In this document: piece after piece, positions 22,111-32,856 of the stretch
Layout of the letters: each line of letters starts with the position of its first letter
Position numbering within the stretch: the stretch's first letter is position 1
DNA from: Polytrichum commune
Taxonomy: Eukaryota > Streptophyta > Polytrichopsida > Polytrichales > Polytrichaceae
NCBI GenBank assembly: GCA_950295325.1
Contig: OX485806.1
Coordinates: forward strand, 49,969,169 to 50,033,168
Reading direction: 5' to 3'
DNA: 64,000 bases
Translations under genes and position numbers: made by a program
The notes under the pieces: model-generated
What the model was told of the DNA's origin: nothing
Databases searched by the model: none
The model's input: only the letters and a program-made list of their open reading frames with translations

Positions 22111-23123
22111 GTTGATGTCATGCATGATGTGCATGACTAGTTCAATTTTTCCTTTTGCTTCTAAGAGCATCTCCACCCTTGGGCAGAAAGGCAGGCTCCC
22201 GAAATGCGCTTTGAAGGGCTCCAAGCATGCACTAAATTTTTTTAGGGTGGCACTCCCCCACCGTTACTTGCATACTGGCTCTTCAAGCCAAAAAATTGTC
22301 AAGAATATTCCCTGATTCCCAAAAGTGGCACAATTCACTGAATCGCAAGTGGATGAGGCCCCGGAATGTGGGCACAGCAAGAGCAACACTCACCCGTGAG
22401 GATAGTGAGTGGAGCCGGAAGTTTGAAGAGCCCTGGCAATCAAGGCCTCGGTGTTGGGGAGGGGTGGGACAGGTTTTTCTCCAAGGCCGCGTTAAAGGGA
22501 CTTGGCAAGCCCCTTTAATGCGGGAGGGTGAAGATGCTCTAAGAGAACGCAATCCACTAAGATGTGCCAATTTGGGTCCGTTGCATAAAGCCTTTTAAAT
22601 GGTTCATCCATGTCATGCGGCAATGATTGCCGTCACATACAAAGAACTTCATATTCTTTGTGAAGCTTAATTCGGGCAGTGATTCCATGTATGTGTTGAA
22701 ATCCGCATTCATATGCTTCCACTAGTCGTCCCACCCGTTGACTTCATGATCAGTGAATTGAGAACTTTCCCTAGCTTCTTTTGTAGTGGAAACATAGAAG
22801 ACGGTTGCTCCGTCACAGTATCCATGGGCAAACTCTTGCTCGAGCTTTTGGATGTCTGAAGACAATGTGGTCCTCACTATCAGCATAGCCACGAGTCTAC
22901 ATAGAAGGATGCGTAACCGTGAATGTTTTTCTGCCTTCATTCTCAGACTTGCAATGGTTGCGACAGAATCAACCTTTTGCAAACGTCTGAGCTCATCTTT
23001 TAAAAGTTTTTTCTTGTCCTCTACATCATAATCATCTTCCATCACAAATTTTCTCTCATTTTGTTCGAAAATACTGGGTTGCGTTGTCCTATCACTTGGT
23101 GGCAACGTTAGAACTTCCTCCTT
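22111..23123 (-). pseudogene. Exon with coiled coil and DGNH (ParB-like) box, split by a MITE
   Basis: A GTCGCAG acceptor precedes a Lys/Glu-rich helical stretch (VEDKKKLLKDELRRLQKVD), then ATVFYVSTTKEARESSQF, a stop, MNADFNTYMESLPELSF and FFVCDGNHCRMTW. Removing the MITE at 22165-22539 with one TAA copy joins both sides into one frame, WHILVDCVLLEAKGKIELV followed by MHIMHDINK, which shows that the MITE landed in formerly coding DNA. A frameshift lies between CRMTW and WHIL. Confidence 0.5.
22165..22539. mobile_element. Harbinger/Tourist-type MITE (TAA target duplication)
   Basis: A 375-bp GC-rich, non-coding insertion with terminal inverted repeats GAGCATCTCCACCCT and AGGGTGAAGATGCTC (one mismatch), flanked by TAA at 22162-22164 and 22540-22542. 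GAGCATCTCCA-type ends and a TWA duplication are typical of plant PIF/Harbinger MITEs. Internal frames (for example CGGAAGTTTGAAGAGCC) are not supported as genes. Confidence 0.8.
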
Positions 23124-23287
23124 CTGCGACAATATAATTGGTGAATTATGCATATTGGATTACCAAATCAATCTTTAAAATCTCCAAATGAAATCAATGG
23201 ACATTTATCACATATTCTATCAAATGAAACATAAAAAATAACAAAATATATGAATTCAATAAAAACCATGAAAATAGTTAATATTTT

Positions 23288-23517
23288 TATAGATTACTCA
23301 GACGACTATGAGCCAACCGCTCAGACTGATTTATAGCACAATCACATGCATCTAGGATATCTCCTAGACTTACCACGTCTGCATCTATATTGGGTGAAGA
23401 TTCATTCTCAAGTTGACCTTGAGGACTCTCTGGAATACACTCATCTGTCATATTTCCTTCCTCTTCAAGAACGTTTGGGGCAATAGTGGAGGAATCAAGT
23501 ACCAATAGATCTTCCTT
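23288..23517 (-). pseudogene. First recognised exon of the relic, acidic
   Basis: It reads LVLDSSTIAPNVLEEEGNMTDE, then SPQGQLENESSPNIDADVVSLGDILDACDCAINQSERLAHSRL: a Ser/Glu-rich, probably disordered region typical of an N-terminal part. A clear start codon and promoter were not found. Confidence 0.35.
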
Positions 23518-23785
23518 GCGCAAAATTTGGCAATAGGAAGAAATTGATGTTAATTTCAAGCAATAAAACATTAGACAAACAACTTCTATCTCAATTCCTA
23601 ACGAAATTGATTGAATAATATCATAATAGAAAGGTGGTTCAAGGAGTGCTACTGTAGTTAGCACCGATTGAAAGACATTGAAATTAAAAAATTAAATAGC
23701 TAGGGGATGGATTGGACTCAGTGCACATCAAAATTTGCTACTAAGACTATAAAACTTAAGTGGCTTAAAGAATGTTGGTGTCCTT

Positions 23786-23878
23786 GACCGATTTCATGGG
23801 TACTGCCTGTCACTCCAGATTCCACCATCAGACCCGCCAGTCCTTCTTGGAGAATCACATGTACCCTCAATATCGGTC
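23786..23878. repeat. Short hairpin repeat, copy 2
   Basis: Ends GACCGATTTCATGGGTAC and GTACCCTCAATATCGGTC are inverted relatives; the core is CCACCATCAGACCCGCCAG. About 93 bp. Confidence 0.6.
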
Positions 23879-24066
23879 TAGGAAAGCATATGCAAATGTT
23901 TTTGAAAAAACTAAGTTGTTAATTCAGTGACCTCCAGAGCATTAATTGCACAATAGATTTTCTTCTTAAAATTATCCAAAACATAAGCAAACGATATGTT
24001 GATAAAACGACTAGACTCCGATCATGAATACAAAATTGATAGAATTGATGGGGTAATGAAAATGTT

Positions 24067-24140
24067 GACCGATTTTTGGGGTGGTAGAGACCACCTCCAA
24101 AACTATCGGTGGACCCGACAGTAGTTTCAGGGGTGGCCAC
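24067..24140. repeat. Short hairpin repeat, copy 3 (degraded)
   Basis: It begins GACCGATTTTTGGGGTGG and has the core ATCGGTGGACCCGACAG. The right arm is not clearly preserved, so its right end is approximate. Confidence 0.45.
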
Positions 24141-24234
24141 TACTTAAACTTCACCATGGATTCAAAAGTTCACCTTGGGGTCTTGGACCAATTTCAACTA
24201 AAAGCACATAATCATTCCTTCACCGTGGATTTCC

Positions 24235-24331
24235 GTGACTGATTTCGAGGGTAGTACTTGGCATCCTTGATCCCACCATCGGACCCGCCAGCCCATCCCG
24301 AAGGACAGTCAGTACCCCAAGAATTGGTCAC
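24235..24331. repeat. Short hairpin repeat, copy 4
   Basis: Ends GTGACTGATTTCGAGGGTA and TACCCCAAGAATTGGTCAC pair as arms; the core is CCACCATCGGACCCGCCAG. The left flank (ACATAATCATTCCTTC) resembles that of copy 5, so the duplicated unit may be somewhat longer than the hairpin. Confidence 0.6.
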
Positions 24332-24645
24332 GGGAAGAGAATAAGAACCAAAATAAAGATCTCGATGTAAGATAAACGAGACGATGGCTCAAAATAAATA
24401 GTGTGTAAAGCTTCATTTTGAAAGGCGAAATTCTAAGAAACCCAGCTCATACAATTGAAAGAACCTTTCAATTTCATAATGCAAATGCACAAAATCAGAT
24501 TACCAAATTGCAGATTTTAGCAAATTGTGTCTATCACTGTGAACAAGGAAACAACGAAACAACACAGGCGATCCTCAAAGGCTGACGAAACTCAGAAACA
24601 ACAATTTCAAACATCTCAGTACATAACCATTCCTTCGGGGATCCC

Positions 24646-24742
24646 GTGATTGATTTCGAGGGTAGTGCCTGGCGACCGAGATCCAACTGTCGGACCCGCC
24701 AATCCATCCAAAAGCATAGCCAATACCCTGAAAATCGGTCTC
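24646..24742. repeat. Short hairpin repeat, copy 5
   Basis: Ends GTGATTGATTTCGAGGGTA and TACCCTGAAAATCGGTCTC; the core is CAACTGTCGGACCCGCCAA. The left flank ACATAACCATTCCTTC is shared with copy 4. Confidence 0.6.
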
Positions 24743-26960
24743 GAGGCAAACAAAAAAATCAACAAATTCAGGGCAAATTCAAGTCCAAAACCCTAATCCG
24801 AACAACTTTTCCAATTCCAAGCGACTACTCACCACTAAGTTTGGGAACCCTAACGTTGATCCACCACAAAGTGAAAGAAACGAGACATTTAAAGGATTCA
24901 TAACAAATAATTGAGCAAAGATCTGAGAGATCAAGAAGGTCAAGAGTGTTGATCGAGAGGTAAAGAAGGTATAAAGTGAGACTGAGAATCAGTCCGACCA
25001 ACACTGTAGAGCATCGATCGAGAGATCAAGAAGTTCAAGAGAATCAGATCGAAAAACAAGAAGATCACAAAAATCAGTGCGAGCAAAACTTGCTTTTGAT
25101 ATTGCATCTCAATTTATTTAGTGTGCGATTATCAGGATTCAAACCTTAGTTGCGTCCATTGATTTCTCGTCTTCATCTGTATGGATGTTGTCCTCCTTCA
25201 TCCGGGTTGGATCCCCACATATAGTGCTTCTCGTAATTCTTGTCATGGTTACCACTCGTCAATCCTATCAACAATACAAGAGAATAAGATTTGAGGAGGG
25301 TCGAGGAAGGCCTGAAGCAACCGGGGGGACAAAGACAATGCGGAGAAAAAATGCATGCAGAAGGAGCTTTGCAAGGCCACCGGCCGGAAGAGCTACCGTG
25401 ATAAAAATAAAAAAAACTACGTAGGCTAGCTAGCATGCTAGGATGAGCAGGTTTGGATGAATTGGCCCCCACGCTCGGACCGCCCCAAGGTGCAAGTAAA
25501 ATAAAATTCCCCCAATTTTGTGCTTAAAATATTTGTACTCTACACTTCCTTCACCTAATTTGGGCCATCTAATTGCCAATATGAATTCAGAATTTGAAAA
25601 AACAAATTGTGCAAATAATCAAAACATTCAAGGTGGTCGAGCGAGGAGGTCAGTTCACCCCAAGCGAGGGTCTATGTTGACATTACTTCAGGAAACATTA
25701 AAATTTCATAGGGAGGATATGGCGTTTGATAAGGGTTACCTTGACAGGCCTCTCTTGTCCGAGAAGATACCGGACATCGGCAAGATTATGTGCACCAGTA
25801 ATATCTTCCACCGTCGCTTGCGATGAGTCGTTGTGTTCTGCTCCTCCACCCTCATTGGCATTTCATGATCTTTTTGCAAAGCCAAGGCCTTTGCGCACAT
25901 CTACGAATAGCGATAGACTTGGCTTGGAAAAAGGTTTCTTTGTTTTAGCCATTCTAGACCTTCTAAGTGCCTTTAAAGATGAAAAATATAGAGGAACTCG
26001 CCTCCGTGCTTCTTTGTTTGATTGAAATAAGAATGTGAAGTGCTACAAGTCTCTATGAGCATAAGGCAAAGAGAATACTACATCAATACTAAGAGTTTGA
26101 AATAGTTTTATTGCTCTCGACATTCTAGGCCTTCTATGTGCAATTAACGATGAATAGTACTGAGAATCTCAACTGATACACTTCTATGTTTGATCCGATA
26201 TCCAAGAATGAGGACTAGAGATGCCTATCACCATCAAACCATGAGAACACTAAAAAAATACTACAACAATGAAAGGCAAATGAAACTCGTCTCACTCAGT
26301 AAGGTAGAGGGTGCTTAAACCAACACTTTAAGCTATTGCACATACATATGGCTATGTGGTTGATATATAAAATATATATTCATATTAGCCTTTGGGCTAA
26401 ACATAGGTATCAAGAAAGAAAAAATATTTTTAGTCTCAATTGAATATTTGATGAATATTCAAAGTCAAAACTACTAGCTTCCTTATACCAATCCATAGGC
26501 CCCGTGCATGGCAACCTCGCATATGATGAGGACCCCCACCTTCATTGCCTAGAACCAACACAACATAGTTGGGTACTAGACCCAAACTACATCAAAGCCC
26601 AAGTAGTAATGGTATGCAAAGCCACACGGCTACCTCCATGATCCCTCCCGGTTCGCTTGCAAAACCATCACCTTGCATCCCGGGAACCGACCCCCTTGCA
26701 TCCCGGGAAATGATCATTTTGTGCTTTGTGGGCCTACCTCCTTGGCGTTGTGAATAGAATGACTAGAATAGGCATTGACAAGCCACCCTAATCCCACCTT
26801 GAACCAACCCGAGATAGAGTGGAGCCCGTTACATACCCTACATGAAGGTCATGAAGGCCGCTATGAGGTGGCACCACTAATGGCACCTAAAACCGTCACT
26901 CCTTGGGCCCATACACTCCTACACCGCCGGGTACGGTTCAAGGTTGTAGAGTGTTATGAG
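24743..26960. other. No gene seen
   Basis: A purine-rich stretch around 24900-25080 repeats GATCGAGAGATCAAGAAG-like words. A CATCCCGGGAA word is duplicated at 26670-26710. Frames up to about 100 codons exist near 25185-26025 but have no motif, homologous partner or codon pattern that I can support. Confidence 0.4.
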
Positions 26961-27186
26961 CAGTGATCGGGAAGATTTTTGAGCATAACCAGTTGAGATC
27001 TTAGTGTTTGCAAGTCCAACCGGTTACATGTGGATATCCTCCGGTTTTCCTTTATTAAACTGGGGTATATTCTATAAATTCCTCTAAAATGATCAGTAAT
27101 TAGCCTGCAATCTTGAACTTCAACCGGTTATTTCTCAAACTCAACCAGTTCATCTGTAACTAACTGCCGGTACTCCTCGATCATAG
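26961..27186 (+). mobile_element. hAT-type MITE, copy 2 (8-bp target duplication GTTATGAG)
   Basis: A 226-bp relative of 20956-21202 in the opposite orientation. It begins CAGTGATCGGGAAGATTTTT and ends CTCCTCGATCATAG, flanked by GTTATGAG at 26953-26960 and 27187-27194. The interior shares the AACCGGTT palindromes, the TCCTCCGGTTT word and ATTCCTCTAAAATGATC with copy 1. Confidence 0.75.
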
Positions 27187-27878
27187 GTTATGAGAGGAGG
27201 ATAGGACATGCTTAGAGTTGCTCTCACCATCTGGTCTAAAACGCAAATTGATCGAATAGGTAGGTCACTGACAACTCCATTTCAAAATAATAAGCGTACA
27301 GTCTAAACTAGCATTAATGCGCCGTCCATTCATTTCATACTACCTCAATAAACTTGCATTAATGCGCCGTCCATTCAGTGCATACTAACCCAATAATTAT
27401 AATTATATCTTTGACACTGACCCTGCCAATTATTCGCAGTCAAATGGAATAATGTATATTACATACTATGGATTTGTAGGTACTTCAAAAACGCCAGCTA
27501 TTGATATCAACATTCAACAAACCATATAAAAAATGATATGACAATAACTTTTCCATTTGTACGCTATTTTTTTAGAGGATTTAGTGTTCAAATAGATTGA
27601 TGTGGAAGCTTTATTAAGTGAACCCATGAAGATTGTGTCTGACACAACAACCTGTATTTATTGAATTTCTTGTTAGAGTTGGGGGAAATTATGATTTTTG
27701 AAAGTAATGGCAACCCTAAATTATTAATTCAGACTAATTTATGAGCCACCACTTTATGCCATAGTTTTACCATCCTAAAGTGACTGTGGAGGTTTGTATA
27801 CAAGTGTCCTTCTCAATCTTCTTACAGTTGGTTCAAGTAGACTCATTTGATATGTTTTGAGATTTCAAATTCTTCATA

Positions 27879-28355
27879 ATGGCTTGTATTCATGTTGACG
27901 GACATGAGGATCCTATTGTGTTTCCATTGAAGGAAGGAGGACGGGCTAAAATAGATAGTCATTTGCTACACATACACTTTAGATTTGTAAAGTTGTCTAT
28001 CCATGTTAAAGAGGGGAGGAAGTTGGAGTCTGGAGAGTTGTAACATGTCGTTCCTGTAATGAAGTCCATGGAAGGAAACCGACATTGTTGGTACCTTGCA
28101 TGTGGAAACTATAGAGCTTACGAAATTATGTTGTCTTTGCTATATTTTCCAACAAAGATCATAAATTGACAGTCAAATACATCCACTATAGATATGCCAT
28201 ACATTACCCAAACAGTGTCACTTAGTCCACCTCGTGTAGTGTTTCCTCTCTTTCCCAGCAGTCATGTACTTCGAGAAGTGAAGGTAGAGAGAGCAAATCC
28301 TATCATAGAGTTGTCTAGTGAATTGGTAGGAGAGTCTCTTGAATTTTCACTTTAA
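27879..28355 (+). pseudogene. MULE-like element, N-terminal coding part
   Basis: From an ATG it reads MACIHVDGHEDPIVFPLKEGG, KIDSHLLHIHFRFVKLSI, then after a stop VPVMKSMEGNRHCWYLACGNY and PPRVVFPLFPSSHV. The minus-strand relative at 38190-37465 starts similarly (MATIRARGSFVPFTLPLEDDG), which supports both as the same N-terminal region. Two or three stops make it non-functional. No signal peptide or membrane segment. Confidence 0.5.
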
Positions 28356-28463
28356 AAAAAAACATGATCTTTTCAAATTGCAAAAAATAAAAACAGTCTT
28401 GTACCTTCCTTATGTGGCACCCCATCAAATAGTCCGTTGCAGTCTTTGTTGTCCTGACCTCCA

Positions 28464-29035
28464 TTGCATCCAAATGTATTGAATTGCGCGAGTATAGTGG
28501 AATGTTTGTGTCGATTAGGGAATATGCATCGGTCTAGAAACGAATTGTCGACAATTGACTTGAATACTATGATCCACCATCGTTTACAATATTTGCCACC
28601 AATTCTTGACGAGGATGTTACCTTTGAGTTGCCTCCATGTCGCTCGTCGTCTACTTCATAGCGGCCAGAAACCTAGAAAGAATGGACAAGCGATACAATG
28701 GACACCTGTGGTGCAAGTTGGTGATGACAAACATTCACAATTTGGACAAAGTCAAATTTTGTAAGTCATTTTGTGTTGGTCATCTTGCTTGTGAAAATGT
28801 AGAGTGTGACTACTTGAAGAGGACATCAAAACGCAATGAAACATAATGGATTGGTTATACACCCTTCCCTTTTGCAATTGGGTATAATCCTCCTAAAGAT
28901 TGTACTGTAGTTTGCAGGATTTGTAAAACAACACCTATGTGCCTTAGTACTTGCGATTCAAGGATATATTGTTGCTATAGTGAGAATTCATATATGAGCA
29001 AGGCTCTATTCACTTTGGAAGTCATAGTCACCTAG
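28464..29035 (+). pseudogene. MULE-like element, Cys/His zinc-binding region
   Basis: Reading through frameshifts: NELSTIDLNTMIHHRLQYLPP, MDKRYNGHLWCKL, SFCVGHLACENVECDYL, WIGYTPFPFAIGYNPPKD, CTVVCRICKTTPMC. The repeated C-x-x-x-x-C and C-x-G-H spacings resemble a GCM1/WRKY-type DNA-binding region of Mutator-like transposases. The same block occurs in the minus-strand relative (CVGHPQCPNDYCDYM). Zinc-binding function is inferred from spacing only. Confidence 0.5.
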
Positions 29036-29047
29036 TAGCAAAAAAAC

Positions 29048-30030
29048 ATGTATAGAAATTCAATGGAGAAGATATGTGGACTAAATGCAGAGCAAGTGGC
29101 AAAAATCCTGACGGCCACTAACTCAACTACACTTTTTTTAACTAGCAAAGATTTTCTAACTACTTATCTGTTTCACAACGGAGAAGACGATAAGGAGATG
29201 TTGAAGGGTAAAGAACAAGAGCATGTCATGGATCATTTCCAATATTTGAGCAATCCAAACATCCAAAATGTTATCTCTTCATTTCGTTCAAATGGACAAG
29301 GAGGTGTTATTGACAACATTAAGAATGTGAAGAAGGAATCGAAGTTTGAAATCATACATGACAGTGTGTTCCCTGGCCAAGGCAAAGAAAAGGTTTACAT
29401 TTTGAAGATGCTCACAGAAGGACCTGGAAGTGGAATGGACATTGTGAATCGAATGCAACCCGGAGGTGATCTCAAAAATGGGCGAATGATGTTTGACCAT
29501 GCGAAGCAGGTAAAAGAGTGGACCATAATGGCCTGCCACGTGTATGATTCTAATTACAAAAAGGTCATAACCATTGCAACATCCGATGTGCAATCCAAAG
29601 ATACTGAGATCCAAATATTACTTTAGAAATATTTGAATGACGTCAAGTCAAAGCACATAATGGATCATCCAAACTTTAAGGGGTTCATGGCAGATAGCGT
29701 TCTGGAATGTTGTTTGTAATAATCTACGACAATGGATTTGCCAGTGGAAAAATGGAAAATCGTGAGAGGACGTGTTTGTTACATTGGATTTTTTTGCTCC
29801 AAAAACATACACAGAAATATATCAAAGAAACATATCAGTATCAATACAATTTACTATGCAAACAATACAAAGATGTAGAATTTATAAGTGAGGCTAAGAT
29901 TCATTATCTTGCGATTCGATCGTGGTGGTTATCATCAGGAGCGCCAAATGAAGATGCACTTCATCATTTGGAGCATTGGTTTGTTTTATGGCATTTTTGA
30001 TACCAACAGTGTGGAGGGTTTATGCAAATG
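29048..30030 (+). pseudogene. MULE-like transposase core
   Basis: A 192-codon open frame (29048-29626) leads to WTIMACHVYDSNYKKVITIA and SDVQSKD. After a TAG, FKGFMADSV appears near 29680, the likely second catalytic Asp. Then come RTCLLHWIF (the C-x-x-H signature before the Glu) and IRSWWLSSGAPNEDALHHLEHW near 29905-29985. The order, with a SWIM zinc finger at the far C-terminus, matches MULE transposases. A frame break lies near 29700. A GTAAGC donor at 30031 ends this exon. Confidence 0.55.
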
Positions 30031-30171
30031 GTAAGCACATTTCTAATTTTTATTTTTGTTTCTACATACAAAAGGCAATGGAATTTTTGTTTTAAAAATT
30101 GTTTATGTTCAATCTATTTTATTTTTATTTTTATTTTTAAATGTTTTGATTTATTAAAAAATATTGAAAAT

Positions 30172-30262
30172 ACCAAAAGTGGGGGAGTTGGGAGTTACCT
30201 CCAAAAAAACCCTCGGGTCCAACAATTGTTTTTGTATTGCTTTGTAGTACCCCTTTTTATGT
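30172..30262. repeat. Short hairpin repeat, copy 6, in the transposase intron
   Basis: Left arm ACCAAAAGTGGGGGAG, core CCTCGGGTCCAACAA, right arm TAGTACCCCTTTTTA: same layout and orientation as copy 1 at 20854. It lies inside the probable intron 30031-30535. Confidence 0.5.
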
Positions 30263-30535
30263 TTAGTAAATGTAAAAAAAAATTTGAAAAATGAAAGTGT
30301 TCTCTGTCGTTGGCAAAAAAAATGGCAATTTATTGTGGTGGTAGGTTGCTGAGGAGTATACAATACAATAATATTATTAGTATAAAATGTGATTGATCTC
30401 ATGTGGTTTATAATGTGATTGATCTCAAGTGATGTAAATATGTTTTCAATTTCTTTCAAAAAATACTTGTTGATATGTGTATGTATAAGAATCTGAAACC
30501 AATGTCATGTTTTATTATATGATTGATTGGTAGGC

Positions 30536-31361
30536 TTTGAGTTTGGTGGAGATGGCAAACATGCTTTCTTGTAACTTGCTAGAAACCGTTCATAACAAGT
30601 GGCTTCAAATGTTTGGAAACCAAGGAAATCATTTGTTTGATGCCATGTGTGATGATAGTATCCGTGCCTGGATGCAAATGACGAACTATCGTGCATATTT
30701 CAAGGGCCATGCATCTGAATCTAGTCTATCAAATGGGGAGTTGAAGTTGAGGGTTGCAAGACAAAGCAGGGATCCAAAGAAAATTGTAGAGGCTCTTAAT
30801 ACCTTACTAGGAGGTGAAGGTATTGGAAGCCACATTCCGCATTTGGAAGGAAAAGAAATCTTTGAAAGCACAAAGAGGAAATTGGACATACCAATTGGTG
30901 ATGCCGAAGACTCACACATACTAGATAAAGTAGATTTTTCTCAACCTTGTGTTTGAACGCGGTCTACAACGGCTTTTGCCAAATCTCTAAAGATATAAGT
31001 AAACATACAGAGGCAAACATTTCTCCACATGTGATAGTGGCTTTTGAAAGTGAATGTGACATTGCGAAGTGGCACATAGCGAGAATCAATCACAAATCCA
31101 ACCCGAAATGTCATGCTCAACAAGGTGGTTCAAATATTAAGGGCACTGCAAAAATTTCAAAAGGACAGAAGGGAACCGTAGCTCCTACCTACAGTGGAAG
31201 AAAGAAAGATTATGGAAGTAAGCGAGAGGTGGTAGTAGACTTTTGGTTTTGTGCGGATGACATTGTATAATGTGTGAAAAGAACAAAATGCATGTGGATA
31301 ATTGATTGGCCCAAGGTGCCCGAGGTATGGCTTGTTTTGTTCGGGATGAACCCTAGGAAGG
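30536..31361 (+). pseudogene. MULE-like element, exon after the intron
   Basis: A GATTGGTAG acceptor precedes LSLVEMANMLSCNLLETVHNKWLQMFGNQGNHLFDAMCDDSIRAWMQ, open for 139 codons to 30956. Decayed sequence (basic, KRKKDYGSKREVVVDFW) continues to the point where the solo LTR begins. The W-x-x-M-x-G/N pattern and the helical composition fit the region between catalytic core and SWIM finger. Confidence 0.5.
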
Positions 31362-32856
31362 TATGAGCCCAAAATGAGTGCTCATATTTGTTTTATGTTT
31401 AGAACCTACTTAGAATTGCATTTGGAGTGTGTTAAAACAATCAAAAGTATAAAAATAGTGAGGCTTGGTGTGGATTTATGTTTAGGCCTTAAGCCATTTT
31501 GTGTGGTGAATTAGAAGCTTAGTGACATTAGGGAGTGTTTTGATTAGAGGAGTAGTGCTTGATGAGGCAAGGGGAAGTGCCTTTGATTTAAATGTTTGAA
31601 TTAGAACATGTTCTTGTTGGTTTAGGGGGTGAGGGTTTAGTGGATAGGATAAGGTCCTACTAAGTAGGAGAGGATTAGAAGGTTGTGGTCTTGGGTGCAC
31701 CTTCCTTCACTCCTATCTTCTCACCCTCCTCCTCTCTCTCCCTCATTCCATTTTCTCTCTTCTCTTCCTCTTCCTCCTCCTCTCTTCACTTCTTTTTCTC
31801 TTCTCCTTTTTTTTTTTTTCTCTCTCTCTCTCTTCTCTAGGAAGTTGAGCTCTTAGAGCTCGGGAAAAAATGTGGAATTAGGTAGGTGAATTAGGGGGAG
31901 GCCTTGGAGAAGCTCTCTTGTGTTCATTTTCTGGTTTTTGTGGTTGAGGGTGGAAAAGCTTAGTTAGAAGTAGCCGCAGCTAAGGAGCTGGGTTTATGAA
32001 GGAGCTGGGTTTATTTAATTAGAAGTAAGGAGCTGGGTTTATGAAGGAGCTGGGTTTATTTAGTTAGAAGTAAGGAGTTGGGTTTATGAAGGAGCTGGGT
32101 TTATTTAGTTAGAAGTAAGGAGCTAGGTTTATGAAGGAGCTGGATTTATTTAGTTAGAAGTAGCCGCCGCTAAGAGCTGGGTTTATTAGTTAATTAGTGC
32201 CTACTAGCCTAATTAGCCTCCCAGTTAATTAGTCTTTGGTTAGTTCAAGCTACACCCTACCTTAGATTGTTGGTTAAGTGTGTGGTTACATGGTGGCATT
32301 AAGATACAAAGTTGGTGCTAAGCTACGGGGTTGACATTAAACGTGGAGTTGACACTAAGTTGCGGAGCGGGCATCAAGTGCGGGGTTGCTATCAAGCTGA
32401 GGAGTTGGCCATTAATTCATGGATTCAACAAGTGAAAGTTTTGCTAAGACCAAAAGCTCAAGAGGAATATCGGCAAGGGCATGTGTGGCAAAGACTATGA
32501 CTTGGGAGCTTGAGTCGGCTAAGGGAGTAACCATACACGATACTAGTGGTATCGAGGCATCATTGTCTCAAGCAAAGTGTGAAGCTAAGAAAATTTCAAA
32601 ATAAATGAAAATCATTAAAAAAAAGGAGTAGTGAGCTAGTCACTCTCACATGGAGAGTGGAACACACTCTAAGGGGTGAGTAGGAGGAAGGGTGTTTGTG
32701 AACTCTTGAAAGAAGTTAATAAAGACTAGCACGACTAGTGCATTGGTGGAGAGTTGAAGTTGAATTTCATATTTCTATGATTCTCGACATAAGACATGTG
32801 ATTCTCAAACCCATACCCGGACTAGGACGCTTAAGGGTGGTGGGTTTGGCCTCACA
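31362..32856 (+). mobile_element. Solo LTR of a gypsy-type family (LTR-A)
   Basis: It begins TATGAGCCCAAAATGAGTGC and ends GGTTTGGCCTCACA, with near-inverted termini. Its first 330 bp closely match LTR-C on the minus strand (48277 downwards). It has CT-rich runs at 31728-31838 and, near the end, the motif GGACGCTTAAGGGTGG shared with LTR-B, -C and -D. No internal region follows: both flanks are MULE-like coding sequence. The 5-bp flanks (GAAGG and GAGGA) are only partly alike, so the target duplication is decayed or absent. Confidence 0.7.
31981..32165 (+). repeat. About 45-bp tandem repeat within LTR-A
   Basis: Roughly four units of AAGGAGCTGGGTTTATGAAG... ending TTTAGTTAGAAGT. LTR-B holds a related array at 46780-47030, so this is a family feature and not a random expansion. 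Confidence 0.7.

Larger units (their letters stand above)
19231..23517 (-). pseudogene. Broken multi-exon gene: DGNH (ParB-like) region plus DNA-methyltransferase-like domain
   Basis: On the minus strand a series of protein-like blocks with splice-like borders can be chained: 23517-23288 (acidic), 23123-22111 (coiled, then FFVCDGNHC), 21838-21623, 21507-21323, 20560-19984, 19939-19529 and 19439-19231. The DGNH box resembles the DGxHR box of ParB-like proteins. The C-terminal blocks resemble a beta-class amino-methyltransferase: KMDLMFLD where the catalytic DPP box is expected, then FAD-x-HLQDHGCILVFH, then GDIVLDCTIGTG, a motif I-like P-loop. Stops, frameshifts, a Harbinger-type MITE, a hAT-type MITE and five hairpin repeats interrupt it. 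The DPP box reads DCQ. Family assignment is inference from motifs and order. Confidence 0.45.

Noticed and set aside
25185-26025. Three plus-strand frames of 79-102 codons
   Set aside because: They overlap each other, lack motifs or internal homologues, and show no splice-consistent continuation.
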